Below are positions 49,301 through 60,753 of a stretch of DNA of 64,000 nt, one piece after another. Under the pieces are notes generated by a model. The model was given only the letters and a program-made list of their open reading frames with translations. It did no database searches and had not been told where the DNA came from. This DNA comes from Taeniopygia guttata (Eukaryota > Chordata > Aves > Passeriformes > Estrildidae): assembly GCF_048771995.1 (NCBI RefSeq), contig NC_133030.1:11486001-11550000 (forward strand), in the 5' to 3' direction. Numbering within the stretch: position 1 is the stretch's first letter; each line of letters starts with the position of its first letter. Position numbers and translations under genes: made by a program.

Positions 49301-50151
49301 GGCCGCGCTGCCATGACCGCCCCGTGCTCCCCCCTCACGGCCGCCCTATGTCCCCTCAGGCCGCCATCGCTCCTCGGCTCCGCTGCAGGTCCTGCTCTTC
49401 CTCAACGGCTGGTACTGCGCCACGTATTTTCTCCTGGAAGCGTTCGTGTTCGTGTACAAAGGTGAGTGCTTCGCTCCAGAGCTGTTCCCCATCCCGCCGG
49501 GGTGGGCAGGAATGTGATGCTGAGGGCGGTGCTTTTCCGGCAGCGCTGCTCCTGCCCTATCCCGTCTCCAACTTGGTGCTGGACGTGGTGCTGCTCCTCC
49601 TCTACCTCGGCATTGAGGCCACACGCATCTTCTTCGGTGAGTGCCCCTGAATGCCAGAGGCTCCACAGGGAGTACAGGGTCCTGGGACACCCCCGAAGAT
49701 GTCCCTGGAGGTTCAGGTTGGATGGGGCATGCAGCAGCCTGGGCTAGAGGAAGGTGTTCCTGCCCACGGGAACGGGACATTTAATTCCCCACCCAAAACC
49801 CTCCCATGATGTCCATTATCTGATCCCAGCTCTGTGTTCCACAGGCTCCAAGGGGAACCTGTGCCAGCGGAAGGTGCCGCTGTCCCTCAGCCTGGCGCTT
49901 ACAGTGCCGGCGGCTGTGCTGGCTGTGTACTACCTGCTGCTCCAGACATATTCCCTGCGCCTGGAAGCGTTCCTGAGCGCCATCCTGCTCCTCTTCTACG
50001 GCCTGGAGCTGCTCCTGGGCTTCCTGGCGCTGCTCTCCTTCTCCAGGTGCCGCATGCCGGGAACTGGGGGAGCTGGCATGGGAGCTGCCAGGTTGGTTTG
50101 GGACCCACACATCCCTGTCTCTGTCTTTTCCACAGCACGGATCCCTACTGA
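49170..50151 (+). CDS. TMEM216: TMEM216, ciliary transition-zone tetraspan protein, 5 exons, 141 aa
   Basis: TMEM216 is a MKS/Joubert-module protein of the ciliary gate. Exons: 49170-49182, 49360-49461, 49544-49636, 49845-50046, 50136-50151. The first exon gives only MAPR plus one base; the splice yields MAPRGRHRSSAPLQ, which aligns with the human MAPRGKRLSSTPLE. Four membrane segments follow: VLLFLNGWYCATYFLLEAF, NLVLDVVLLLLYLGIEATRI, LSLALTVPAAVLAVYYLLLQ and FLSAILLLFYGLELLLGFLA. GSKGNLCQRKVPLS matches the family. An ATG 13 bases upstream is out of frame and was not chosen. It converges on CPSF7. Confidence 0.95.
49700..49805 (+). mobile_element. CR1 3' remnant in TMEM216 intron
   Basis: GGTTGGATGGGGCATGCAGC, GGCTAGAGGAAGGTGTTCC and ACCCAAAACCCTCCC follow CR1 3'-end order with moderate divergence. 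Confidence 0.55.
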
Positions 50152-50491
50152 GGACTCGGCCCAGGAACACAGGGAAGCATCACCCGTGCCAGCTCCACTT
50201 CCCAGCCCCGGGAATGGGGAGGATCCCACCCTTCCCACTGCCCATTTCATCTGGTGCCACCTGGACACATCTCTCCCATTTTTCCTACTTCCCACTTCAC
50301 CAGGGACCTGCTGCCACACGGATTCATTCCTCCCTTTTCCCACTTCCCACTTCACTCACTCCCCCCTGGACCTATCCTTCCCACCTTTCTCACTCTCCAA
50401 TCCACTTGGACTCCTCAGAGCTTGAGCCAGCTCAAGGTATGAAGAATCCTTTTTTTTTTCTACAACCTTCCAGAATAATTCACTATTTTCC

Positions 50492-50497
50492 AATAAA
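50492..50497 (+). promoter_or_regulatory. TMEM216 poly(A) signal (AATAAA)
   Basis: CCAATAAATATTTATTTTT about 340 bases after the TMEM216 stop. TTTATT within the same string could also act on the other strand. Confidence 0.65.
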
Positions 50498-50726
50498 TAT
50501 TTATTTTTACTCGGTGCCTGGGAATGTGGGCCCCCCGGGAATGCTCAGGTGCTCCCAGCACCTCAGAGCCAGTTTGGGAAGCACAGGAGCCCATTGGAGG
50601 AGGAAGAGGGTGAGGGAGAACGGGTGCACAGACCTCCCCAAATCCCTCCCATTCCCTCATTATCCCAAATCCCACCGTAGGAAGGCAACAGGAGCGCTGT
50701 ATAAAAGACTGACAACGTCATCTGAG

Positions 50727-50732
50727 TTTATT
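50727..50732 (-). promoter_or_regulatory. CPSF7 poly(A) signal (AATAAA on minus strand)
   Basis: TTTATT on the plus strand about 1.1 kb beyond the CPSF7 stop, giving a long 3' UTR that ends about 230 bases from the TMEM216 poly(A) signal. Confidence 0.6.
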
Positions 50733-51811
50733 ACACAATTCCAACCTATCCAAAGACAAATCTAATCACTGCGAGCAGGAGGGGCGGCGCCTCGCCGGGG
50801 CTTCCAGGGATTTGCTCTGCAATTTGGGGGAGAATCTTTTCCCCCCTCCACTATTTGGAAAGAAACTAAAAATCTGTGGCGGTAAGTAAAAAAAAAACCC
50901 GGAGCTCTCCTGCCAAGTGCTCCCACCTCGTGGGGCTTGGGAAAATCGGGGTGGTTTCTCCTGAATTTGGGTTATTTCAACTTAAAAAGACTTCCAGGGC
51001 CTGGGTTTTCCCATCCGAGTGTGATTCCAGCCCTGGAAATCACCCAGTGTGTCCTGGCTCATTCGACCCTCCTGGGCTCTCCCTCCCTCTCCTTCTTGGG
51101 ATTCTGAGGGGACACGAGGGGGTCACAGCCTGCCCTGCCTCTTCCGCTTCCTCTAAAACAAGGAAGGCTCTGCGGGAGAGGCCGGAGCTGCCATTTGGGT
51201 GGGAATGCTGCTGTGGGGAATGTCGGGATAGACAGGATGACCCCCAACCCAGCTCCAGCCCCTTTTTCCCAGCTCCTGGAGGGTGAAGGGGCAAAGGAGG
51301 AGCGTGGCACAGTGTCCCACCAGGGTGATGGGGACGGGAGTGTCCCCAGACAATCCAGAGGATGGCACATGGCTCCTGATCCCAGGATCGGGAGCTGTGC
51401 CTCTCTAAGCCCCCAAGCTGCACAGGGAGGGCTCCGTCTCCTCCGTTCCCCCCCGGACTGGGAAGGGCTCACAAACCTCCCTCCATGGAATAAAAGCACC
51501 ATTTCTCTTTGGGTCCGAGTATCCACGGAGCAGACTGGGATGGCCCCAGGAAGCAGCAGCAGTGGTGGGGGGGATTCCCAAGGCCACGAGGTGTGGGCGG
51601 GGGTCCCGCCCAGAGGGGGCTGTGGTGGCGAGGAAGGGACCGGGATGGGGCGGAGCAGCCTCGGGCACGGCATCCTGGTCGAGGTGAGGAGATATGAGTC
51701 CATTAAAAACCACTTCCTGCAAATTCCTGCTGGGAGAGAGGAGACGAATGGCGGGAGTGCCTTTCCCTCATCCTTCACGCTTCCAGGGGATTCCTGAGCT
51801 TCCCACCTGTC

Positions 51812-54800
51812 TCAGTGGTGCCGGTCCCTGTCTCTGTCCCTGTCCCGATGCCGCTCATGCTCCCGGCTCCGCTCCTGGAAATAATCCTCGTGCCGATCAT
51901 CGCCGTGGAGCAGATCCCGGTGCCGCCGGCTGCTCTCGCGGGACCGGCTGGGAGAGCGCTCCCGAGATCGGTGTCTTTTCCTTCAGGAAAAGAGGAGACA
52001 AAACCCGAAGAGTGATTTTTTTAGTCACTCACCTGCAGGGAGGATCCCGTCCTCTGGATCCAGGGGGATACCTGGAGCTGCTGCTGGAGCTGCTGCTGTA
52101 GGATTTGGCCTCAATTCCATGCAGGCAATCCTTGAGGGAAGAGAGGAGGACGCGGCACCGCTCGTCGCTGGCCACGCGCGACTGCTTGATGACAGCGATG
52201 GCTGTGAGCAGAGTCTCGATGGCATTGCTGTAATCCCCTGGGGGAGCGGAGCAGGGGGTCAGGAGCGGGAATCCATCCCGGGATGGGGGACATGAGGGAC
52301 ACGGGAAGTACCTGCGCTAGCGCCGGACACCGCCTTGGAAATGGCGCTGCTGGAGATGGCGCGGTTGCGGTTCATGATTTCCTCAAACTCGCCTTCGCTC
52401 ACGGCCGGGATCGGCGGGCCCAGCTCCCGGCTGTCGGCACAGCGGGAACAGGGGTTCAGCAGGATCCTCCACGAGCATCCCAACCCCATTCCCGCCCGGC
52501 TCACCTGCTGTGGTTGTAGGGAGCCATGGCCTTGCCGTAGGTGTCTGGAGGGGGTCCCAGGGCGGCGGTGGGTGGCGGGAAGAAGGCGGGATTGAGGTGC
52601 AGGGCGGGGGGCACAGCCCCTGGCGGGGGCACGGCCAGGGGCGGGGGCAGCCGGGGCGGCGGTGGCAGCAGGTGCTGGTAGGGAATTCCAGGAGGAGGAG
52701 GAGGGACTCCGAAAGCGGAGGACAGGGGAGGCGGAGGGGGCATGGGAGGTGGGGGTAGCCCCATGAGGGGCAGCGCAGGGGGGCGGCTGAAGAAGGGCAG
52801 GACCGAGGGAGGCTTCTCCAGGCGGGCAGGGGGCAGCGCGTTCTCCGTCGGCGTCGCCCGGCCGTCCACTGCATCCACGGAATCCCGGGAGTGGGCCCGC
52901 GGCGGCACACCTGGAAGTGGCACGGGGAAAGGGCTGTGAGGTGCAGCTGGAGGGTGTCCGGGTCTCCGAGACCTCCTGCTCCTCCTCTTCCTCCCACCCC
53001 TGGAGGGCTGGAGGTGCCCAGAGAGAGATCCAGCCGGCCACACATAGCCTCCACTTCCATGTGTTTTTCCAAGAGGAGCCCAGCTTTCCAGCAAGACCCC
53101 ACACAGTGCTCTGGGGACAGGCAGGTCACAGGGACAGGAGCCAAAAGCCACAAGGAATGGTGAGAGATCCCCAAAGACATCCAAAGACCCGGAGAGCCTG
53201 AGATCCACACATGGATTTGGAGAGGTCCAAGCATGGAGGAGCACGAGGGGACAGAACCCAAGTGCTGACAGCAACGGAACTGCTGCTAGAGGAAGGAAAA
53301 CTCAGCATTCCAAGAGGGTGAAGAAGCCTTGCTCTATCCAAAGAGGCTTTGAGGATGAGACAGAAGGGGTGTGACAGGAGCCACGGCTCCCAGTGGTGCC
53401 AAAGGGTGCACAGGAGCTCCACTCTGCCCTGGGGGCAGCCGGAACTCGGCCCAGAGAACACTCCCTGCTCCACCAAAACTGCAGGGCAAGTTGGGACACA
53501 GCCTAAGCACCAAGCAGCCGATCCCCTTGGGCACCTGAGCCAAAGGAAAGGAGCGAAGCAACTCTGCTGGGAAGGGGGAAATTTTCCTTGCACAAAACAT
53601 GCCAAGGGATCTACAACGACCAGAGCTGGCCAAGACCTCCTCGGACACGCTCCTGCCAGGACAATCCCTGCGGATCCCGTCGCATCGCTGCGGAGTGAGG
53701 CCAGGACCATCTATTGCCATTGAGGGACGCCCACGGCCAGGCCCCAGCTGGAATATTCCTCCAGTGTTGGGCACCTTACCTCCGCAGGGATGGAAAAATT
53801 CTGGAGCAGATCCAGAGAGGAGCTACTAATAGATATGGAGGGTCTTAGCTATGCTGAGAGCCTGAAGAGCTTAAGCCCATTCAGTTTGGAGAGGAGGAGG
53901 AGGAGGCTACGAGGGATCTTCGCAGTGTGGGAGCACCTAAAAGGGGATCATAAAGACTCGGGTCAGGAGCTAATCCGGCTCAGGAATAGGAAAAACAACC
54001 CCCAGACGCTCCTGGCAGGGTCTCCCCCCATCCCGAGGGCTCGCTGGGCTGGGCCTGGCAGCTGATCCGGGGGGAATTTGGGATGTGTGTGAGATGGAAC
54101 CCCCCACCCACCTCACCGGCGCCGCACTCACGTTTGCGAGCCTGAGCCTCGAACTGCGACAGGTTCTGCCGGGTCGCCAGCCTCACCTCCACCTTGTCTC
54201 CATTCAGGATCTTTCCGGGAAGCAGCTCCAGCAGTTTATGGACTGAGTTCTCGGAGGCGACCACCACCTCCGCGTACCTGCGTGGGAGAGAGGGAGGTTG
54301 AGCCCTGAACCTGCTGCAGAGACACCCCCCAGACCCTCCTTCTGATCCCATCCTGCTGTTCCACACCCCCTCCTCACTTTTCCATGCTTTTTGGGATGCT
54401 CCATGAATTCCCTGTGCCAGGCCGGAGAAGTGCCAGCTGCTCTCTTACCCTCCACAAAACAATGGATGTGGCAATTCGGGCCTGGCTCCCGCCATTCCCA
54501 CCTGAAATTCCATTGGCTCTTACCCCTTGGATTGGCCATTGGCTCGGTTCTCCGCGAATTTCAGCTCCACCATGTCGTAGACTCCAACGGAGCGGATGGT
54601 CTGGATCAGCTGCTGGTCAGTAGTCCACTGAGGGCATAGGGAACAGGCTGGTATCCATGTCTGTCCCCAGTGTCCCCCACCCACCTGATGAATGTCACCC
54701 CCAGACTTCCTCAGGGACCTTAAAATCACCCGGAACAAGCTTTGGGAATGGATAACAGCGACAAGTTCTCTGGACAAGACAGAGCCTTCCCAAAAACATT

Positions 54801-57731
54801 CCTGCATCCCTGAACAGGAGAAGGTGACCCAGGAGCAGCAGCCCAAAGTCACAGCTTCAAAGGGACATCAGCAGATGCCCCAGCGCTGAAGATCCTCAGG
54901 GATACAAATTCCTTTTCCTTGAGGATCACAAACCCAAGCCCAGCTCAGGAGACCAGCTGAAGACTGAGGAGGAGCAGGCCCTTCAAAATCCCTGCCACTC
55001 CCCTAGAGAGCCCAGCAGCCCCTCAAAGGTTCGCCAGGAATCCCGAATTTCCCAGGACGATGAACTCACCCAGGAGAAGCTCCCGATGTAGACTGCAGCC
55101 CTCTTGTTCCGGAGCCCGCTGTAGGTGTACAGGATGGCCGGGGGTTTGCTGTTGGGCTTGGGAGACGGCTCCTGACGGATCTCCGGAGGCGCTTCCGAGC
55201 TGCTGGAACGCTTTTCCTGGGGCTGGGAGCTGGCTGCTAACACGTCGTCGTAGAGATCCATCTGGTCAGCATTACTGAACTCCGGGTCCTGCTGGGAAAA
55301 CGTCATGAGATCCTGGCTTGGGAAGGGCTTGGGAAGCCTTCTTTGCTGTTTGCAAACCTGCTGTTCCAATTCCCAAGTGGAATTTCCAAGCCGAGTCCAA
55401 AGGTTTAAGGCCCAAATCACTTGGTTTGGGTCTGTGCACAGTTGGGAATTACAGCCATCCCTTGCCTGGACAATCCCAAAAAACAGGATGATGGCTCTGT
55501 TTTCATGCCCGTTTTCATGGAATCATGAAAACAGAATTTGGGGTTGGAATTGTTGGGTTTGGAATAAGAACCTTAAGGATCATCCCATCCCACCCCCTGC
55601 CATGGGACACCTTCCACTATCCCAAGTTGCTCCAAGCTCTGTCCAGCCTGGCCTGGATCACTTCCAGGGATGGAGCAGCCACAGTTTCCCTAGGAAATCT
55701 ATTCCAGGGCTTCACCATCGTCACAGGGAAGAAATTCTTCCCAATATCTCATCTAAACTCCCACTGAGCACCAGCACATTCCAAAGACCACCTGCTTGGA
55801 TCCCACACAACAGGACAAGACCCTATTGCTGCCACCAGGAAAAAATTCCCAATTTGGAGGGCAAGAATTCAGTGGTAGAAAACCAAATGTCCTCCAGGGC
55901 TGAGCCTATCACTCCTTGGCAACACATTCTTCCCAAAAATCCAACTTGGGAATTGCACAACCCCCTCAAACTATGCCCAGCCCCCCAAACTTCCTTATTT
56001 TTGGGAAAAAAAGCCCTTTTTAGGGTAGGAGCTCCCACACATTGGATCTGTCCCTTTGGCAGAGGAACTCAGGAAGTTCCAGAGCTGGGAATTCCAGCAT
56101 GTCCTAGATCTGCCTCCCAATTCCCACTCTGTCCCAGGCTACATTTAATTTGGATTGTCCAGCAAGTGCTGTGTTTACTATGGATCCCAGTTCCTTGTTC
56201 AGATTGTGCCAAGTGTTTCATCCCACAAAATCACTCCATGAGGATCCACCCCACAGGAGCTGGTGTACCATAAAAAACAGAGGTTTTGCTCCCAGATTTT
56301 CAATTCCAGGCAGTGTGGACAATATTTTCTGCTGGAGACAGTCTGAGGGTCAGGGAATTTCAAACATCCTCTTGGGAGCTGGACAGAGAAGGATGCTCAG
56401 CACGCAGCTTTCCAAGGATTGTGGAAACCCAGGAATCCAAAAATCCAACCATTTTCCCTCTCCCTGAACTTTTGCATCCAGTTCTTTCCCTGGAGCTGAT
56501 AAAAGAATGATTTGAAAAGGGAGCTGTAGTTTTGTGTTCATTTCCCAAAAAAGCTCAAGTGTTTGGTTAATCCAACTCCCACACTCCCACCTCCACCAGG
56601 AGCCTCTGGACACAGCCCAAGGCTGGAAGATTCCCGCCTGGAAGTTTCAGAAAGTCAAGACCAAAAATAGGAAGGAGGGCCTAGAGAAAGAATCCCTTGG
56701 AATCCCTCAGTTGTGCTACTTTTATGGGATTCAGCTTGGGAGATTTTAGGGATTCTCCTGCTCCCCATCCATGCACACTGAGTTGAAGTGCACAGGGATG
56801 AAGCTGGGCACTGTTAGTAGGAATCACCACGTGGGAATGTGGGATTTGGAATTACACTGGTGTCCCTGGAGTGCCCCAGGGACATCACAGCACTTCCCTG
56901 CTGCTTTGATCCTGGCACGGATTAATTCCAGGTGTTCTCCTGCCACACATCCCAAAAGGAGGAACATGCCAGAGTCATTGGCCTGGATCATCATTCCAGC
57001 TTTGAGGATCCTCTGTCCACTTGGTCCTTGCAGGAGATTCCATGGGATATTCTCACCCAACAACCAGAAGAAGCTTCTCTTGATCACTCCAGGAGTTTAC
57101 AGGAATTCCTTTCTCCATGGTGATTCCTTCTTCCGGGTGCTTTGCTTCCAGTTTCCATGACTTCTCCTCTTGCCTCCACAAGCTTTCCACGGCAGTTTTG
57201 AATTTTCCAACATCTGCCTTCGCACTTGCTTTCCCATAACCATGAACTCCCTAAAATCTGCTTCTCCAACACCCCCTTCCTTCATCATTTCCTCCCGTAA
57301 ATCCCAGATATTCCTGGGATGAGACAAGCAGCACAGGAACAGCGAGCTCCTGCACAGATTCCCAGCCTAGGTGATCCCATGGATTTGGCTCCTGGTATCC
57401 CCTCACAGCGAAATTCCCTAGAAGTGCCTCTTCCAGCTGGGATTTCTCATTTTTCCAACCAGGACACAGCTAAGCTCTTAAATCCTAAACATTCCGTGTG
57501 ACAACCCACAGGGAAACCCTTTAATCACAGCTGGAGGTGGCAGCCACGGAGACTTGGGAATGATCCTTCCCTTTTCCCGGCCACACCAGTTGCATCTTCC
57601 ACCGGGATGAGCTGCAGGACACTGGGATCTCTTCCCAAAAGAAAGGGGGGGATCTGCCCCCCCATCTCAGCCCTCACCTGGGTGAACTCCTCGTCGGCGT
57701 AGATGTCAATCAGATCCACTCCCTCGGACAT
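51812..57731 (-). CDS. CPSF7: CPSF7 (CFIm59), cleavage factor I subunit, 8 coding exons, 460 aa
   Basis: CPSF7 pairs with the CFIm25 dimer to bind UGUA and direct poly(A) site choice in the nucleus. Minus-strand exons: 57678-57731, 55070-55288, 54524-54627, 54132-54277, 52505-52910, 52312-52430, 52072-52237, 51812-51980. Features in order: an acidic start ([18 protein letters not shown]), an RRM (AVYIGSFSW and [20 protein letters not shown]), a large Pro-rich exon ([19 protein letters not shown]), a conserved block ([28 protein letters not shown]) and an RS/RD-like tail ([17 protein letters not shown]) ending DRHH. Human isoforms are about 460-470 aa. A stronger in-frame donor lies 39 bases beyond the end of the penultimate coding exon. 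It is divergent from SDHAF2. Confidence 0.96.
53731..53975 (+). mobile_element. Diverged CR1 fragment in CPSF7 intron
   Basis: CAGCTGGAATATTCCTCCAG with TGTTGGGCACC, then TTTGGAGAGGAGGAGGAGGC and GAGGGATCTTC follow the CR1 order for the region before the usual 3' end. Divergence is high. Confidence 0.55.
55519..55770 (-). mobile_element. CR1 LINE fragment in CPSF7 intron 1
   Basis: Contains CCCCCTGCCATGGGACACC, GGATCACTTCCAGGGATGG and TTCTTCCCAATATCTCATC in CR1 minus-strand order; it is sense relative to CPSF7. Confidence 0.85.
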
Positions 57732-57839
57732 ATTTCCAGAGGCGGGAAAAGCGGGAGCCCGGGCTGGGACCGGGCGGAGCCAGGACACGGAAGGTGCTCT
57801 GGGGAGGGGAGCGGGGGGGCAGGGGGTCACTGAGGCCTT

Positions 57840-58140
57840 GGGGACCCGCTGGGGGCGTCCCCCCAAATCCCTGTGTGCCCCAAATCCCATTTCTCCACCC
57901 CAGTCCCTGTGTCCCCCTAAATCCCCTCTTCCCTCCAAATCCCTTCTACCCCCTAAATCCGCTCTGCCTCGCAAATCCCCTCTTCCCCCTAAATCCCTGT
58001 GTCCCCCCAAATCTCATTTCCCTCCAAATCCCGTGTCCCCCCAGATCCTTCTGTCCCTGCATATCCTGTCCCCCCCCCAAATTCCTGATTCTTCCCAAAT
58101 TCCCTGTGCCCCCCACGATCCCCCACTGCCCCCCCCCCTT
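57840..58140. repeat. C-rich degenerate minisatellite upstream of the CPSF7 coding start
   Basis: About twelve copies of a roughly 20-base unit built on CCCCCTAAATCCCCTCTT / CCCCCCAAATCCC. On the CPSF7 RNA-sense strand it reads GGGGATTTAGGGGG, with many G-runs. It lies between the ATG exon and the CpG promoter. Confidence 0.8.
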
Positions 58141-58445
58141 TTCGCGCCGCCCCGTCCCCGCCATATGCGGCCCTGCGGAGCGGCAGGGCCCGGGCAGGGG
58201 GGTTTGTGGGCAGGGGGGATGTGAGGGGAGGGGGCGGCGGGTCGCGATATGTCGCGATAGGTCGCGCCCCCCGCCCCGGGCCCCCCCCTCCCCCGATCCC
58301 AGCCCCGCGCGCGCCGCCCGCGCTCACCGCCAGCGCCGCCGCGCCCACTTCCGGGCGGGGCCACGCCCACTTCCGGCACGCCCCGCCCCATAAGCCGGGA
58401 GGGGGCGTGGCCACGGCGGCGCGCGGCAAGATGGCGGCGGCCAGG
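58140..58445. promoter_or_regulatory. Divergent CpG promoter of CPSF7 and SDHAF2
   Basis: GC-rich block with two ACTTCCGG ETS-type sites (58347-58354 and 58368-58375) and AAGATGGCGGCGG overlapping the SDHAF2 ATG. CPSF7 transcription leaves to the left and SDHAF2 to the right. Confidence 0.7.
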
Positions 58446-60195
58446 GTGGGGAGGGGGGGGGGAAGGGGGGAAAGCTGTGAGGGCTGAAGGAAGGGAGAGG
58501 GGTACAAAGGGAGAGAGCGGAAAAAACAGGTTAAAATGGGAGGAAAAGGGTAAATAGGGGGTAGAAGGTGAAGGAGAGGGGAAAAGCGTTGGGAAAGGGG
58601 GAAAAGAAAGGGGAAATGGGAAAAGGAAAAAAGGGAGGGAAAAGGGGGAAAAGGGGAGAGAGGGGAAAGGAAAAGTTGGGGAAAGGGGTGAGTTTGGGAG
58701 AAGGGCAGGACGGGAGGAAAATTAGCGTATTGTGGGAAGAGGGGAGAAAAAAAGGAGAAGAGTCTGAAGAGACAGAAGGGGATTTTGGGGGGAAAAAGGG
58801 AGGTCTGGGGGATTTATGGTGTCTGGGCAGCGGGGTTTTGATGGGTGGGATTGGGAATCGTGTTCAGCAGGATTTGGAGAGGTCCCTGTGTGTAGGCACA
58901 CCCAGCCCTGATATCCCTGTGCTTTCCCTGTTCCCTCCAGCTCTGCTCCCTGCGCCGGCATCTCCTGTGGCCGCTGATCCCGCAGCGCGGCTACCGGGGG
59001 GATTCCCCCACGGATTCCGGGAAGGACGTGCTGGAGATCCCGCTGCCCCCCTGGCAGGAGCGTCTGGACGAACCACTGGATATCAAGAGAGCACGGCTGC
59101 TGTACGAGAGCAGGAAAAGGGGCATGCTGGAAAACTGCATCCTGCTCAGGTGGGCTTGGCTCTGAGTATTCCAGGTCCTTTCATTAACAGGGAAGAGTTC
59201 ATTGCAGTACTGCAAAAATCTTTGGGATAAATTGCTCCAAGATCTTGCTGGTCCAGGATGCAATGACAGAGTAGAGCTGGGAGAGCTCAGTGAGCCAAAA
59301 TCCTTTGGGAAGGATGTATGTAAATCCTGGGACATGTGAATGCAAGGCCAGTTGGATTTTGGGATTGAAGGAGAGATTAGACACATAGAATTGTGGAATT
59401 CTGGAATGATTTGAGTGGGAAAGGACCTCAAGGACACCTTACACTATCCCTGGTTGTGCCAAGCAACACTATCCCTGGTTGCTGTCCAACCTGGCTTGGA
59501 CACTTGCAGGGTAGGCAAGACACTTCCAGGTAGCCACAGATTCTCTGGGAAGTCCATTCCAGGGCCTTGCCACCCTCTCAAGGAAAGAATCTCTTCCCAA
59601 TATCTCATGTGAACTAGCCCATGGAATCCTGGAATGGTTCGGGATGGAAGGGACTTAAGGATCATCCCGTTTCACCCCCTGCCATGGGCAGGGACATCTT
59701 CCACCAGAGCAGGCTGGATAAGGGGATTCCAGGGGTGGAGATTCCACAGCTCCTCTGATGGTGTTTTCCCACCTGCTGAGGTGAGGGAGAGCAAGCTGGG
59801 GGTCTGTGTTTTCCAGGTTCTTATATCCCAGCTCTTCCTTCATCTCCCGCTCACCCTGATCCACCCCTCTCCAGCCTCTTTGCCAAGGAAAACCTGGCGC
59901 GCATGAGCGAGGAGCAGCTGAACCGCTATGACCGCCTCATCAACGAGCCCAGTAACGACTGGGACATTTATTACTGGGCCACTGGTACGTGTGGCCACGC
60001 CCTGGGACACCGGCATGGCGCCGTGGGACAGCAGACAGCTGATTTTTCCCTGTTTCCCCTCCAGAAGCGAAGCCCACGCCGACGGAGTTCGACACGGACG
60101 TGATGGCCATGCTGAGGGAATTTGCCAAAAACAGGAACAGGGAGCAGAGGCTCCGGCAGCCGGACCTGGAATATCTGTTTGAGCCACCACGCTGA
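58431..60195 (+). CDS. SDHAF2: SDHAF2 (SDH5), succinate dehydrogenase assembly factor 2, 4 exons, 154 aa
   Basis: A mitochondrial matrix factor that promotes covalent FAD attachment to SDHA. Exons: 58431-58445, 58941-59149, 59875-59984, 60065-60195. The first exon encodes MAAAR; the next supplies a basic targeting sequence ([20 protein letters not shown]). The core is almost unchanged from human: [53 protein letters not shown] and [13 protein letters not shown]. The length is 12 residues shorter than human (166 aa), all in the presequence. It is divergent from CPSF7, with the SAXO4-like gene downstream. Confidence 0.96.
58470..58800. repeat. Purine-only-like tract in SDHAF2 intron 1
   Basis: About 330 bases made almost entirely of A and G on the plus strand (GGGGAAAAGGGAAAA-like units), starting just after the first exon donor. 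It is a polypurine/polypyrimidine tract with mirror-like segments. Confidence 0.8.
59386..59616 (-). mobile_element. CR1 LINE fragment in SDHAF2 intron 2
   Basis: Contains GAATGATTTGAGTGGGAAAG, CTATCCCTGGTTG twice (internal duplication), CCATTCCAGGGCCTTGCC and TCTTCCCAATATCTC. Confidence 0.8.
59618..59760 (-). mobile_element. Second CR1 fragment directly after the first
   Basis: CCTGGAATGGTTCGGGATGG, GGATCATCCCGTTTCACC and CCTGCCATGGGCAGGGAC are the CR1 3' end again, in the same orientation as 59386-59616. Confidence 0.8.
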
Positions 60196-60321
60196 GGGAG
60201 GGGATGCCTCTGTCCCCGTTCCCTGGAGTAGCACAGGGACATGGGGCTCTGGACTGGCGTTTCCACCTTCCCTGAGATTTTCCTCCTCTCCCAGCAGCCT
60301 TTGGACACTCGTGGAATGCTG

Positions 60322-60327
60322 AATAAA
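60322..60327 (+). promoter_or_regulatory. SDHAF2 poly(A) signal (AATAAA)
   Basis: GCTGAATAAAGCC about 125 bases after the SDHAF2 stop. Confidence 0.7.
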
Positions 60328-60753
60328 GCCCTGGCTACCGGCTTTGCCTGGCTGCTGGCCCTGCCCCTCTCCTGCTTTGTGACATTGGGGTCAGGCCCTC
60401 GGGGACATTCCCAGGTCGATCTGGCACATGCCACCTCACTGATACTCCCAGTTCCCACCTGCCCCTTTTCCCAGGACCCCCTGGAGGTGAGCCCACCCCA
60501 GTGTGGAGCTGGAGTGGGACATTCCCGGTGCCCTCCAGGACACCCAGGAGGTTGTCTGACTTCCTGCCCTCCAGTGACAACCTCCCGGGAGGCCCCCCGC
60601 AACGTTACCCGGGAGATAGAGTGCATTCCACGGGCACATTCCACAGCCTCCGGGTCTGCTGGGCAGGCCCCGCACCTCCAGGCACCTCCAGCCATGGCGT
60701 AGGGCCGTACCTTGGGCCGTTCCCAGCTCCAGGGGCCCATTCCCAGAGCCAGG
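60328..60753. other. SDHAF2 to SAXO4-like intergenic stretch
   Basis: About 425 bases with no clear motif; it must contain the promoter or leader of the SAXO4-like gene, but no TATA box or CpG island stands out. Confidence 0.4.

Noticed and set aside
52040-52072. GTATCC donor of a CPSF7 intron as a second U12-type intron
   Set aside because: The donor departs from the U12 consensus after GTATCC and no TTCCTTAAC-like branch site lies at the right distance from the acceptor.
53276-53730. Possible solo LTR or other retroviral piece in a CPSF7 intron
   Set aside because: No terminal repeats, target-site duplication, poly(A) signal pattern or retroviral reading frame could be seen; the adjoining 245 bases fit CR1. 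No endogenous virus was identified anywhere in the window.
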